DNA of 64,000 nt from Psychrobacter urativorans (GTDB lineage: Bacteria > Pseudomonadota > Gammaproteobacteria > Pseudomonadales > Moraxellaceae): positions 30,532 to 94,531 of the forward strand of contig NZ_CAJHBT010000009.1 in the NCBI RefSeq assembly GCF_904846675.1, in the 5' to 3' direction. Positions 54,943-63,901 of the stretch are shown in pieces (the first letter of the stretch is position 1; each line of letters begins with the position of its first letter). The notes beneath the pieces are model-generated. The model was not told where the DNA came from and did not search any database. It saw nothing but the letters and a program-made list of their open reading frames with translations. The position numbers and the translations under genes were made by a program.

Positions 54943-55950
54943 TTATTTAACCCCAGCATTCAGTAAATCATGCACAGTGATAATCGCCTCTAAATGTTCG
55001 TGCTCATCCATCACCAGTAGCTGACTGATCGCGTTTTCGTTCATCACACTTAGCGCATCTGAGGCACGCATGGTTTTGCTGATGTGACGCGGATTGCTGG
55101 TCATTATCTTACCCATCGGTGTCGCTAGATCAATACGCTTCTCTAAACCACGACGCAAATCACCATCTGTAAAGACCCCAACCACTTTTTGCTCATCATC
55201 AATCACTACGGTCATGCCCAAGCGCCCGTTGGTCATGGTAAACAAGGCTTTGTGTAGCGGTGCTTGCTGATTGACCACAGGTAGATTCTCTGAGAGGGTA
55301 TGCATCAAATCCTCAACCCGTGTCAATAGCTGACGTCCAAGCGCTCCGGCAGGATGCGATAACGCAAAATCCTCTGAGGTAAAATTACGCGCATGTAGCA
55401 AGGCTACGGCTAGCGCATCACCAAGCGCTAAAGTCGCAGTGGTACTAGAAGTCGGTGCCAACTTTAATGGGCACGCTTCCTCAAACTGGCCTAAGGTCAA
55501 TATGATATCAGCAGCACGCGGTAACATACCACGCTTATCACGGCTGATGCTAATCAGTGGAATGCCCAAGCGCTTGACCACTGGTAATAGCATCCTAATC
55601 TCATCGGACTCGCCGGAGTTTGAAATGGCCAGCAGCACATCGCCTGCTACCAGCATACCTAAGTCACCATGACCGGCCTCGCCTGGATGCATAAAGAATG
55701 ACGGTGTACCGGTAGAAGCAAACGTCGCCGCTATTTTACGCCCGATTAGTCCCGACTTACCCATTCCGGTCACGACTACCCGACCCTTGCAAGCCAAAAT
55801 AATATCGCAAGCCTGAGCAAATCGATCATCTATCTGCTCAGTCAATAATGCCAACGCTGCTTTTTCAGTATTAATAGCGTCAATGGCAGTACTGATAAAT
55901 TGTTCATGGGTTAGACTACGCGGATTATTATTCATAGGCGGGCTCGACAT
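54943..55950 (-). CDS. kdsD: D-arabinose 5-phosphate isomerase
   Basis: KdsD turns ribulose-5-phosphate into arabinose-5-phosphate, the first step to KDO. The N-terminal SIS domain has VVTGMGKSGLIGRKIAATFAS (about residues 57-77), HPGEAGHGDLGML and ISNSGESDEI. Two CBS domains occupy about 210-330. At 335 residues it matches KdsD. It is the first gene of the minus-strand LPS unit and the ribulose-5-phosphate it uses links it to rpiA metabolism. Confidence 0.95.
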   Translation of the reverse strand: MSSPPMNNNPRSLTHEQFISTAIDAINTEKAALALLTEQIDDRFAQACDIILACKGRVVVTGMGKSGLIGRKIAATFASTGTPSFFMHPGEAGHGDLGMLVAGDVLLAISNSGESDEIRMLLPVVKRLGIPLISISRDKRGMLPRAADIILTLGQFEEACPLKLAPTSSTTATLALGDALAVALLHARNFTSEDFALSHPAGALGRQLLTRVEDLMHTLSENLPVVNQQAPLHKALFTMTNGRLGMTVVIDDEQKVVGVFTDGDLRRGLEKRIDLATPMGKIMTSNPRHISKTMRASDALSVMNENAISQLLVMDEHEHLEAIITVHDLLNAGVK

Positions 55951-56196
55951 TTATTATTGAACTTATTATTAATTGATAACGTATTTTATTGTGTTTAATT
56001 TACTATAGCTATTTTACTATATTATGCTCAATATTAATAATATAGCGCACAATCCTATCTATTCAGCCCATCTATTAACTAACTCACAATACTTTGTGAA
56101 CGCATTATACACACCAATGTCTATCACAATTACTGGCAGTGCTATCAAAAAAGATAGTCAAAACAGTAAAACCTTCAGTTTCAGTTACTCACAAAT

Positions 56197-56226
56197 CAAA
56201 AAGACCCACTGTGGTAGCAGGTCTTC
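56197..56226 (-). terminator. Predicted terminator after hfq
   Basis: On the minus strand AAGACC pairs with GGTCTT around a 13-base loop, followed by TTT. It lies about 115 bp after the hfq stop. The surrounding hfq-kdsD gap (55951-56339) has a plus-strand open frame of 78 codons that does not look coding. Confidence 0.5.
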
Positions 56227-56339
56227 TTGTAATAACTCATTTATAACAGCCAGTTTGTAATGACCGACGTCTAGATAGCATCTATTACACAAGATAGAAA
56301 ACGTTATTTAAAAATATTATCCGCTATCATTAACATTCT

Positions 56340-56876
56340 TTAGCTATCGTTATTACTGTTATCACTATTATTATCTGCTTTATCTTGAGAGTCAGTGTTG
56401 TCTGTTGGGCCTTCAAAACCACGGTCCTGACCAAATCCGCCACGCTCAAAATTGCGTTCTTGACCAAAGTTACCCCGCTCAAAGCTGTGCTCTTGGCCCT
56501 GACCTTGACCGAAACCACCACGATTAAAACTGCTGCGGTTAGACGCAAAGCCGCGCTCTTCAAAACCGCTGCCCGTATTGCTGGGATTACTACCACGCTC
56601 AAAACCGCCACCTTGGTAACTTGAAGTACTGCCTTGTATTTGGCCCGGTGCCGCAGTTGTACCGCTAACACGCGGATTACGCGCTGGTACGACAGTTGAG
56701 ATGGCATGTTTATAGACCATCTGGCTTACGGTGTTTTTGAGTAATACCACGTACTGATCAAATGATTCAATTTGACCTTGTAGCTTGATACCATTAACTA
56801 AAAAAATAGACACAGGAATGCGATCTTTACGCAACGAGTTCAAGAACGGATCTTGTAGGGTTTGTCCTTTTGACAT
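56340..56876 (-). CDS. hfq: RNA chaperone Hfq with long Gly/Asn-rich tail
   Basis: Hfq is the hexameric Sm-like protein that pairs small RNAs with mRNAs. The core is intact: [21 protein letters not shown] (about residues 8-28), [13 protein letters not shown] and the Sm2 motif [10 protein letters not shown]. The tail after residue ~75 is about 100 residues, against about 35 in E. coli. It is made of [11 protein letters not shown] and NRGG-type repeats, followed by an Asp/Asn/Ser-rich end. Long glycine-rich tails are known in Moraxellaceae Hfq. The miaA-hfq order is conserved, but a 462-bp gap with a TATAAT box (minus strand, near 57137-57142) suggests a separate hfq promoter. Confidence 0.96.
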   Translation of the reverse strand: MSKGQTLQDPFLNSLRKDRIPVSIFLVNGIKLQGQIESFDQYVVLLKNTVSQMVYKHAISTVVPARNPRVSGTTAAPGQIQGSTSSYQGGGFERGSNPSNTGSGFEERGFASNRSSFNRGGFGQGQGQEHSFERGNFGQERNFERGGFGQDRGFEGPTDNTDSQDKADNNSDNSNNDS

Positions 56877-57338
56877 GAAATCTCTCCTAAATAGTGTATA
56901 TAGTTATATTATGAGTGTTGGTTCAATTATAATGGTTATGGTCAGATATAATAATAATTTTTATTTATGAAACATATCTAAACAAGCACTCACTCTTATT
57001 AATTAATTCTACTTTATCGTTACTATAATAATTTTTTAGAAAATTATGTAACTGGCTGTTTCTAAGATGATTTTAATAATAATTATTAGTTTTATGATAG
57101 CTCATAACCTTTTCAAACGACCGCTTGAATTATTTTAATATTATAACAGCTATCACAATTAGGCTTTGATACTTATTGTCAGTTATTTTTCTATTATCTT
57201 TAACGCAGAAACTTACTGTGAACCTCAGTTATTATCTATATAAAGTTAACATTTATATAAACCAGCAACTAATAAGCTATTGTTTAAAATATCTATTAAT
57301 TGTCCGATAGATAGCTGCTTACCGTTACCTATAACTAA
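56877..57338. other. Gap between miaA and hfq
   Basis: These 462 bp of AT-rich sequence contain a minus-strand TATAAT (complement of about 57137-57142), 260 bp before hfq. AGGAGA lies directly before the hfq ATG. Nothing else was recognised. Confidence 0.5.
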
Positions 57339-58508
57339 TTATATTCGCAAATAATCACCTGCCTGCGCCATCGTGATGAATGATTGTATCATCATATTGT
57401 TATTCGTATGACTGGATGACTCAGATGAGATCGACGTATCTGAGTCATCATTCGACAGTTGGGTCAGCTTACGTAGCCAGGTGTACTGACGTTTTGCCAG
57501 CTGCCTTGTGGCATATAATGCCTTATTTTGCATTTGATGACAAGCAAGCGCCTGATGCTCAGTGTTGGTCTCATTGTTAGGCTTAAACGTAGATGCGGTC
57601 TTTCGTGATGTATTATTTTGGCTGGTTTGACAAGAACTGGTCTCATTAGGTTGAGAAAAAACGGCATAAAACTGTGCCTTATCCAAATGCGGCGCCTCGA
57701 ATATCGGATGCTGAGTGTGAACAAGATATTCTAATACTTGCCGATAACCAACGCAGCGCATAGCAGGCATATTTGGCGTCAGCGGATAGCGCATAAGTAG
57801 GTCCATCACTTCGGCAACCAACCCCTCATTCCACATGATATCCAAACGCTGGGCAATACGTTCATGTAACCATGGACGATCCGGCATCACTGCTAGCGCG
57901 TGCCAGCGCTGGGCAGGATTATGTGCCAATGCCTGCTTAGGCTGACGCTGCCATTCGCTGAGCGGCATATCAGTTTGCAGATATACCTCAACTGCCCGAG
58001 TGATACGCTGAGTGTCTGCTGGTTTCAGTCGTTGATGGCTAATAGGGTCTACATTGCCAAGATAATCGTACAGCGTGCTAATACCCTCAGTTAGTCGCCA
58101 CTCCTCAACCTGCTGGCGTACCTCATCATTGCTATCCGGTACCGGTGATAAGCCATCAAGTAGCGCCATGTAATACATCATGGTTCCGCCGACCAGTAGC
58201 GGTATTTTGCCGTTTTGATGGCAGCGATCAATAAGCTTTGCTACATCAGTAACAAATTCAGCCACGCTATAGCTTTGCGTCGGATCAATAATATCGACAA
58301 GATGATGCGGATAACGTTCAAGCTCAGTAGCCGTTGGCTTAGCAGTACCGATATTCATATCACGATAAATCAGCGCTGAGTCTACTGAAACTAGCTCATA
58401 GCGTCCGCTGTCATAGAGCTCATAAGCCAGCGCAGTTTTACCGCTGGCAGTTGGTGCCATTAAACACACCACACTATTATCAGTTAATGACTCAGATGAC
58501 AGGGGCAT
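57339..58508 (-). CDS. miaA: tRNA dimethylallyltransferase
   Basis: MiaA adds a dimethylallyl group to A37 of tRNAs reading UNN codons. The P-loop APTASGKTALA (about residues 18-28), VDSALIYRDMNIGTAKP, HHLVDIIDP and the core MRCVGYRQ (about 250-257) are present. The late TRQLAKRQYTWLR (about 334-346) is also intact. About 50 extra Gln/Asn/Ser/Thr-rich residues (272-325) split the domain just before that motif, making the protein 389 long against about 315. It lies between mutL and hfq, the classic order. Confidence 0.95.
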   Translation of the reverse strand: MPLSSESLTDNSVVCLMAPTASGKTALAYELYDSGRYELVSVDSALIYRDMNIGTAKPTATELERYPHHLVDIIDPTQSYSVAEFVTDVAKLIDRCHQNGKIPLLVGGTMMYYMALLDGLSPVPDSNDEVRQQVEEWRLTEGISTLYDYLGNVDPISHQRLKPADTQRITRAVEVYLQTDMPLSEWQRQPKQALAHNPAQRWHALAVMPDRPWLHERIAQRLDIMWNEGLVAEVMDLLMRYPLTPNMPAMRCVGYRQVLEYLVHTQHPIFEAPHLDKAQFYAVFSQPNETSSCQTSQNNTSRKTASTFKPNNETNTEHQALACHQMQNKALYATRQLAKRQYTWLRKLTQLSNDDSDTSISSESSSHTNNNMMIQSFITMAQAGDYLRI

Positions 58509-58613
58509 AGATTTTCTCTTACTGGTTATATAGATGGCTTGTTATGTGACTCATTCTTATAGTTAGCTTTAATATGTTTAATTTGAGTCAAAAAATTATG
58601 GTCTTTATATGGG

Positions 58614-60416
58614 CTAAGAAGACAGCATTAGTGTTATTAATTGCTCAGTAGTTATGGTTTTAAAAGCTTTCATACTTAACATCTTCGTAAAAGCTAACGT
58701 AAACTTCTCTAAGTCTTGTGCGGATAACTGACCTCTAACTATCGCTAATTGCTTATCAATGGACGCGGCACTAGCTGTACCGTTATCTGAAACAAATAGC
58801 TCACAGTCCAACATACTGCCTGAAATGAGAGACTGCACGCTTACTTGGTTATCAGCAATATCTTGTAAGCCTTGCTGCCATACCTGGGAATTTATTAGCA
58901 AATATTGTCCTTGAGCATGAAACAATAACCAAGGTAATACTGGTAAATTAGCGTCAGCGCTTCTAGCAGAGGCGACTGCTTTATCACTAACCGCCTTATC
59001 ACTGTCAGGCAAATTATTGACAACAGCTAAGCACTGCGGTAAAGAAGAAACCACTAAATTAAACGCATCTAGTTGCTGATGTTCCGCTGTCTTTTTAGTA
59101 CTATAAGCTGATATTTTTCGTGATGGCGGTTGCGTTGCTGAGAGTTGATATGGCTGCTTTGGTGCCTGCACTTGCTGACGTAGAGAGCTGGTTTTAATTG
59201 GCAGGTATTCAAATAGCTCATCTTTAGGTAGCATATCCCTAAGTGGCTTCTCGTTATCTGATATCCTTTCTACATGAGTTGTGGCTAGCTCTTTAGGAAT
59301 ACTGACGCTTTTAAGCTTAAGAGCAATAGTATGACTCAAGTGCGCCATGATATTATTCAACGGGCTAATTTTTATCCGCTGCTTAGTCGGATGGACATTG
59401 ATATTTAACCAATTGCTCGGTAGCTCAAAATATAGCGCATAACCAAGCCCATTGAGCTGAGCACTGGTTGCCAGTTGCCGTAGCTGATTGCTAATTATCA
59501 GCTCTTTAACCAGCCGTCCATTAACATATAATAGCTTCGGTAACGCCTGCTGGTCATCATGCATAGGCCACAACCAACCACCGATAGTCGCTTGCTTGTC
59601 TGTTATTTGTTTAGCAATATTTTCATTCACTCCAGCTGTTGCTGACATCGCTGATTGCTGTAATAGACTTGATAAATCTACTCTTATTTCAACGGCATTA
59701 TCAGACAAAGGTGACCCAAGCGCTTGTTCAAGTCGGGATAACGGTAAGCGTTTGTTATTATTTTTGAGCGCGAGATTTTCACTGGAACTTGTTGATAATA
59801 ATAAACGTCTTTTACCATCATGAAAAAGACTGAGCGTCACATCAGCACGTGCGAGCGCAACTTCTCGAACAATGGTTTCAATATGATTAAACTCGGTAGC
59901 AATAGACTTCAGATTACCACGGCGGGCGGGCACGTTAAAATAGAGATCCTTTACCGTAACGGTGGTGCCGCGATTATGCACAATAGGAATTAGCTTAGCC
60001 TCATCGGCTAACACGCCAGCGACTTGCAGCTGACGACCAATGCCGCTGTCATCATGACTACTAGTAAGGGTCAAACGCGCAACGGCTGCCGTTGCTGCCA
60101 GCGCTTCACCGCGAAAGCCTAAGGTAGTAATGCCCTGCAAATTAGCAATATCGGCAACTTTACTGGTCGCATGACGAGTAATTGCCATCACCATATCGTC
60201 AGGGTGAATACCTACCCCATTATCTACCACCTTGATCATGCCCATCCCACCTTGGGTAATGTGCACCTCAATATTGGTCGCGCCAGCATCAATCGCATTC
60301 TCGAGCATCTCTTTTACCACAGCTGACGGACGCGTTACGACCTCACCCGCTGCCAATTGATTAATGAGCAGCGGTGATAGTTTCGTGATACGAGTATTGG
60401 CAGTTTTATCTAACAT
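58614..60416 (-). CDS. mutL: DNA mismatch repair protein MutL
   Basis: MutL is the ATP-driven matchmaker of mismatch repair. The GHKL ATPase domain is complete: INQLAAGEVVTRPSAVVKEM, LENAIDAGAT, DNGVGI, TRHATSKV, LGFRGEALA, and a C-lobe with YVNGRLVKE and VHPTKQRIK. The linker (about 380-470) is Gln/Ser/Lys-rich. The C-terminal domain (about 475-600) is recognisable but lacks the DQHAxxE endonuclease motif; near the expected place it reads QYLLINSQVWQQ. At 600 residues it is near E. coli MutL (615). It lies between tsaE and miaA as usual. Confidence 0.95.
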   Translation of the reverse strand: MLDKTANTRITKLSPLLINQLAAGEVVTRPSAVVKEMLENAIDAGATNIEVHITQGGMGMIKVVDNGVGIHPDDMVMAITRHATSKVADIANLQGITTLGFRGEALAATAAVARLTLTSSHDDSGIGRQLQVAGVLADEAKLIPIVHNRGTTVTVKDLYFNVPARRGNLKSIATEFNHIETIVREVALARADVTLSLFHDGKRRLLLSTSSSENLALKNNNKRLPLSRLEQALGSPLSDNAVEIRVDLSSLLQQSAMSATAGVNENIAKQITDKQATIGGWLWPMHDDQQALPKLLYVNGRLVKELIISNQLRQLATSAQLNGLGYALYFELPSNWLNINVHPTKQRIKISPLNNIMAHLSHTIALKLKSVSIPKELATTHVERISDNEKPLRDMLPKDELFEYLPIKTSSLRQQVQAPKQPYQLSATQPPSRKISAYSTKKTAEHQQLDAFNLVVSSLPQCLAVVNNLPDSDKAVSDKAVASARSADANLPVLPWLLFHAQGQYLLINSQVWQQGLQDIADNQVSVQSLISGSMLDCELFVSDNGTASAASIDKQLAIVRGQLSAQDLEKFTLAFTKMLSMKAFKTITTEQLITLMLSS

Positions 60417-60508
60417 TTTTATTTAGCATTATATAAAGTCATATATTTTGAAAAACCAATAATTTTTAGATATGATCTTTAGCAAAAAATTAAACCCTTA
60501 TTGAGTAG

Positions 60509-61084
60509 TTAAGCCTTTAGCGTTGATAAATCTAAGCCGTGCGCTTGCCCTACTTTTGATAAGCGCAACTCAACTTGCCGTATTTCTTTATTAACTTGGC
60601 CATTGTCACTTTGGATAATGTCACCTTGAATATTTTTACCTTGAATGATGTCAATAAATAATGTCGGCGGCGGTAAATAACTGTCGGCACGACTTGCCCA
60701 TTCAATAATTACCAGCGCATCGGGCTCATCTAAATACTCATCGAAGCCAATAAAAGACAGCTCCTCTGGATCTTGCAGGCGATATAAGTCAGCGTGATAA
60801 ACCAGCTTAACTGTGCCATCACTGTGCTGGATACTATAAGGCTCCACTAAAGTATAAGTTGGACTCTTCACCGCGCCAACATGACCAAGTGCTTGTAGCC
60901 AATAGCGGGTTAAAGTGGTTTTTCCGGCACCTAAGTCACCTGCCAGCCATACGCTACCGGATAGCGGCAGCTTGGCTAATCGCTCAGCTAAAGCCTGAGT
61001 ATCTGTTTCAGAATGCAGCGTTACGGTTACCGACTTCTGATTAATTTTGGAAAGCTCATTATCAACATTATTGCTATTAAACAT
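60509..61084 (-). CDS. tsaE: tRNA threonylcarbamoyladenosine biosynthesis ATPase TsaE
   Basis: TsaE is the ATPase that works with TsaB, TsaC and TsaD to make t6A37 in tRNAs reading ANN codons. The P-loop is LAGDLGAGKTTLTRYWL (about residues 48-64). KSPTYTLVEPY, YHADLYRLQDPEEL and VIIEWASRA complete the family pattern. At 191 residues it is longer than the usual 150-160, through both ends and a loop near 150-165. Its ATG overlaps the stop of the QueD-like gene by eight bases. The tsaE-mutL-miaA-hfq order is conserved in gamma-proteobacteria. Confidence 0.94.
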   Translation of the reverse strand: MFNSNNVDNELSKINQKSVTVTLHSETDTQALAERLAKLPLSGSVWLAGDLGAGKTTLTRYWLQALGHVGAVKSPTYTLVEPYSIQHSDGTVKLVYHADLYRLQDPEELSFIGFDEYLDEPDALVIIEWASRADSYLPPPTLFIDIIQGKNIQGDIIQSDNGQVNKEIRQVELRLSKVGQAHGLDLSTLKA

Positions 61085-61679
61085 CAGGCTGTACCTGCAT
61101 AGTCACAGTTGGATTAATAAAGCGCTCACCACGAATCAACTTAGCATACAGCTCTGGGTCATCCCACTCACTACTAACTTGCGAGCTAAATTCAAAGGCA
61201 TCAAGTTCTAGCTTACCCATTTGTTCATTGGCTACGTCCTCAGCAAAACACTGCGCATAACCCGTCGCAGTTTCATGAGCAATTACAGAATAGACAGCGA
61301 CATCGGCTTCGCCATTTTGCATTTGGGTTTGCTGTAGAATCTGTTGCGCCCAAAAGAATATCACACGAGAGAACTGCTCAGCCGATGGTGAGACCGGCAA
61401 GCTTATCCAGCGTGCACTGAACTTCTTACAAGCAGCGATATATTCAGGGTCGTCTTGACTCCAAAAGCAGATAGCATGATCAAAGCTGTCAATAATATCT
61501 TTAATAGAAGACTTTAACAGCCCAAAATCATAAACCATCTGCCCGTGATCGAGGCGCTGCGCCTCAAGAATCAGCTCAATCTGATAGCTGTGACCATGAA
61601 TAGAATGTTTGCAGCGCTCAGAGCTACAGTTGCGGACGATATGAGCGTTTTCAAATTTAAAAAGTTTACGGATACGCAT
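61077..61679 (-). CDS. 6-carboxytetrahydropterin synthase (QueD) family protein
   Basis: The protein has the pterin-synthase zinc site: FENAH near the start and CSSERCKHSIHGHSY (about residues 19-33) with the HGH pair. VYDFGLLKSSIKDIIDSFDHA and PSAEQFSRVIFFW follow. QueD makes the queuosine precursor. At 200 residues it is much longer than QueD (about 120), with a central insert (CFWSQDDPEYIAACKKF) and a C-terminal extension of about 50 residues. A role other than queuosine synthesis is therefore possible. It overlaps tsaE by eight bases and heads that group. Confidence 0.8.
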   Translation of the reverse strand: MRIRKLFKFENAHIVRNCSSERCKHSIHGHSYQIELILEAQRLDHGQMVYDFGLLKSSIKDIIDSFDHAICFWSQDDPEYIAACKKFSARWISLPVSPSAEQFSRVIFFWAQQILQQTQMQNGEADVAVYSVIAHETATGYAQCFAEDVANEQMGKLELDAFEFSSQVSSEWDDPELYAKLIRGERFINPTVTMQVQPDV

Positions 61680-61935
61680 AATAATTAATTAACCAAAATA
61701 GTGAGCATCATTGTGCGACATAGCACTGAATAGGAGGAACGATTATAAACAACAATAGCGATAGCCAAACTTAACGTTCAGCTCGTTGCCCTCATTATAG
61801 CAAATCATCATGTATCCGTAAGTAAGCGCTTATCAACGCTATCGTCAATTTAGCGGGCAGTAGCTATCTACTGCTGAGCCTTAGGGCTATACTGATTTTA
61901 ATACTTATTAACATCTCACATAAAAGGACAGCATC

Positions 61936-62055
61936 ATGAGTAAAGGTCAAGACAGTAAAAAGAATGTAAAAAAGAAGCCATTATTAACGGCAAAAGAGAA
62001 AAAAGCGGCTAAAAAATCGAAGAAAGATGACAATAGCATCCTAGGAAAACATTAA
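61936..62055 (+). CDS. Small lysine-rich basic protein
   Basis: This 39-residue open frame reads MSKGQDSKKNVKKKPLLTAK and then a Lys-rich helix (EKKAAKKSKKDDNSILGKH), with AAAGGACAG before the ATG and its own terminator. Very similar short basic proteins (MSKGQDxKKxxKKxPxKT) recur in gamma-proteobacterial genomes as hypothetical proteins, which supports a real gene. The charge suggests binding to nucleic acid, but there is no evidence beyond composition. Confidence 0.75.
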   Translation: MSKGQDSKKNVKKKPLLTAKEKKAAKKSKKDDNSILGKH

Positions 62056-62071
62056 TATTAAATGCATAAAT

Positions 62072-62108
62072 ATGCTAATCAAACATAATGGTTAAATTAG
62101 CATTTTTT
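62072..62108 (+). terminator. Terminator after the small basic protein
   Basis: The stem ATGCTAAT (62072-62079) pairs with ATTAGCAT (62096-62103), followed by a T-run. It lies 16 bp after the stop codon. Confidence 0.7.
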
Positions 62109-62146
62109 AATTGATAGGCTTCGACCAATGAGCTGGGACTAATAAC

Positions 62147-62479
62147 CTAGCTACTGCGTGGCGCAAACATAATAATAGCCATCCCTAACAGCGCCACCGC
62201 AGACCCTACTACATCCCATATCGTTGGCCGAATGCCATTAACAGTCCATAACCACAGAATTGCCATCGCAATATACACCCCGCCATAAGCCGCATAGACT
62301 CTCCCTACAGCAGTGGGATGCAGGGTCAACAGCCATACAAAAGCCATCAAACTAAGTATACCTGGAACAAGAAGCCAGATTGTTTTGCCTTCTCGTAGCC
62401 AAAGATAAGGTAAATAGCAACCGATAATCTCTGCCAGCGCCGTAAGAATAAAAAGGCCAATAGTCTTTAATTCAGGCAA
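62147..62479 (-). CDS. ynfA: YnfA/UPF0060-family small membrane protein
   Basis: This 110-residue, four-helix membrane protein of the small-multidrug-resistance-like YnfA family has the conserved start [21 protein letters not shown] (about residues 8-28). [18 protein letters not shown] and [16 protein letters not shown] follow. Some members export dyes and antiseptics. The start is TTG 62479, with AAGGAG eight bases upstream. It is on the same strand as phzF, 70 bp downstream of it. Confidence 0.9.
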   Translation of the reverse strand: MPELKTIGLFILTALAEIIGCYLPYLWLREGKTIWLLVPGILSLMAFVWLLTLHPTAVGRVYAAYGGVYIAMAILWLWTVNGIRPTIWDVVGSAVALLGMAIIMFAPRSS

Positions 62480-62550
62480 AACAACTTACTCCTTCAGTAA
62501 GGCTTCTATAATACATAACAGCAATCTTTAAAAAATAGATATTTATAATC

Positions 62551-63393
62551 TTAAACCGTAATAAATCCTGTGAGATATTGCACCGCATTACCGGAAATAA
62601 GCACTCTATCATTTACAACGACGCAATCGAGTATCCCGCCGCGACTTGATGCTTGATAAGCCAACAACTCATTGTTACCCAAACGCTCGGCCCACAATGG
62701 CGCAAGCCCTGTATGAATTGAACCGGTCACTGGATCTTCACCGCCGCCATTCGCTGGCCAAAAATATCTAGAGATAAAATCGTATTTATTAAAGTTTTCT
62801 GATTGAGCCTTACAGGTTACCACCACATCCAAAGGTGCAAGCTGCTCAAGTACTTCATTATCACGGTCTACTGACAACACGTCAGACTCAGAATCATAAA
62901 TGACAAAATAGGCTTGCGCATTACGATAGACTTCGACGGGAGCGATGGATAAGCCCGCTAATAAACTCTCAGGAATACTGTCAACCTTCTCAGGCTTAGT
63001 ATTGGGAAAATTCATTTGAATTTTGCCTGAGTCCGTTTGTATGACTGACAAAGTACCGACGGCTTTCGCTAAAAACTTAATGGTGGTTAAACTAGGGTTC
63101 TTGTTGAATAGAACAAAAGCTGATGCTAGGGTAGCATGACCACAAAAATCAATTTCAGTCAGTGGTGAAAACCAGCGGATATGATAAGTAGCTACTTCAT
63201 CTGACTGGTCTTTGTTATCTGAAACATCTGACTCATCGGCAACTAAAAAAGCGGTCTCAGACAAGTTGTTTTCCATCGCAATAGACTGCATCAAATCATC
63301 GCTCAACCAGCTATCAGTGATAATAACAGCCGCTGAATTGCCTTTAAAAAGGGTGTCGGTAAAAGCGTCAATGACGTTGATTTCGAGTTGCAT
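62551..63393 (-). CDS. PhzF-family isomerase-like protein
   Basis: This 280-residue protein of the PhzF fold (diaminopimelate-epimerase-like) has VIDAFTDTLFKGNSAAVII (about residues 6-24). The catalytic glutamate lies in the NNLSETAFL motif (about 42-50). IRWFSPLTEIDFCGHATLASAFVLF and the later GGEDPVTGSIHTGLAP are also present. Most members outside phenazine clusters are isomerases of unknown substrate, and no phenazine genes are here. A strong GAGGATAAAA site precedes the ATG. Confidence 0.9.
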   Translation of the reverse strand: MQLEINVIDAFTDTLFKGNSAAVIITDSWLSDDLMQSIAMENNLSETAFLVADESDVSDNKDQSDEVATYHIRWFSPLTEIDFCGHATLASAFVLFNKNPSLTTIKFLAKAVGTLSVIQTDSGKIQMNFPNTKPEKVDSIPESLLAGLSIAPVEVYRNAQAYFVIYDSESDVLSVDRDNEVLEQLAPLDVVVTCKAQSENFNKYDFISRYFWPANGGGEDPVTGSIHTGLAPLWAERLGNNELLAYQASSRGGILDCVVVNDRVLISGNAVQYLTGFITV

Positions 63394-63439
63394 TTTTATC
63401 CTCTAATAATTCTTAATATCTAAACAAACTTATTAGCCC

Positions 63440-63901
63440 TCACAACCAACGACGTACTCGTGCTAGATACGCTCGATATGCATCGCCAAACTTTTTAGTG
63501 ATGACCTTTTCTTCTGCCTGAATTTGAAAGCGACTCATATATTTGATAAAAATGAGGATTAAAGCAAACGCTAGTAAGTGAGACAAGTATAGCGCCCAGC
63601 CAAACAAAATAAATACCAAGCCTACATACATGGGATTGCGACTGTATTGATAGATTCCGCTGGTTACTAAATGCTCAGACTTTTCAGGAGTGTGCGGATT
63701 CACAGTGGTTTGGGCTTTCTTAAATTCAGTGACGCCCATTACCCCAATACCCAAACCTATGATAGCAAGACCGCCTCCTAACCAACCTGAACCGGGAAGC
63801 GCAAACTTTAAGGCTGGAGATGTTTTGGATACGCCATACATCGCAGCACCTATAACCAGCACTTGTAGCACAGGAGGAACTTTTAGCTCTAAAGAACTCA
63901 T
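63440..63901 (-). CDS. Isoprenylcysteine carboxyl-methyltransferase-like membrane protein
   Basis: This 153-residue polytopic protein of the ICMT/PEMT superfamily has the hallmark LVTSGIYQYSRNPMYVGLVFILFG (G-x-Y-x-x-x-R-N-P-x-Y, about residues 83-106). A late EEKVITKKFGDAYRAYLARVRRWL follows, where the glutamates and YxxY pattern complete the SAM site. Bacterial members probably methylate lipid-like or isoprenoid acids; no substrate is known. It is on the same strand as phzF and ynfA, with 46 bp to phzF. Confidence 0.87.
   Translation of the reverse strand: MSSLELKVPPVLQVLVIGAAMYGVSKTSPALKFALPGSGWLGGGLAIIGLGIGVMGVTEFKKAQTTVNPHTPEKSEHLVTSGIYQYSRNPMYVGLVFILFGWALYLSHLLAFALILIFIKYMSRFQIQAEEKVITKKFGDAYRAYLARVRRWL

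Noticed and set aside
56024..56260. 78-codon plus-strand frame between kdsD and hfq
   Set aside because: It has Ser/Asn/Ile-rich composition, no ribosome site, and overlaps the predicted hfq terminator.
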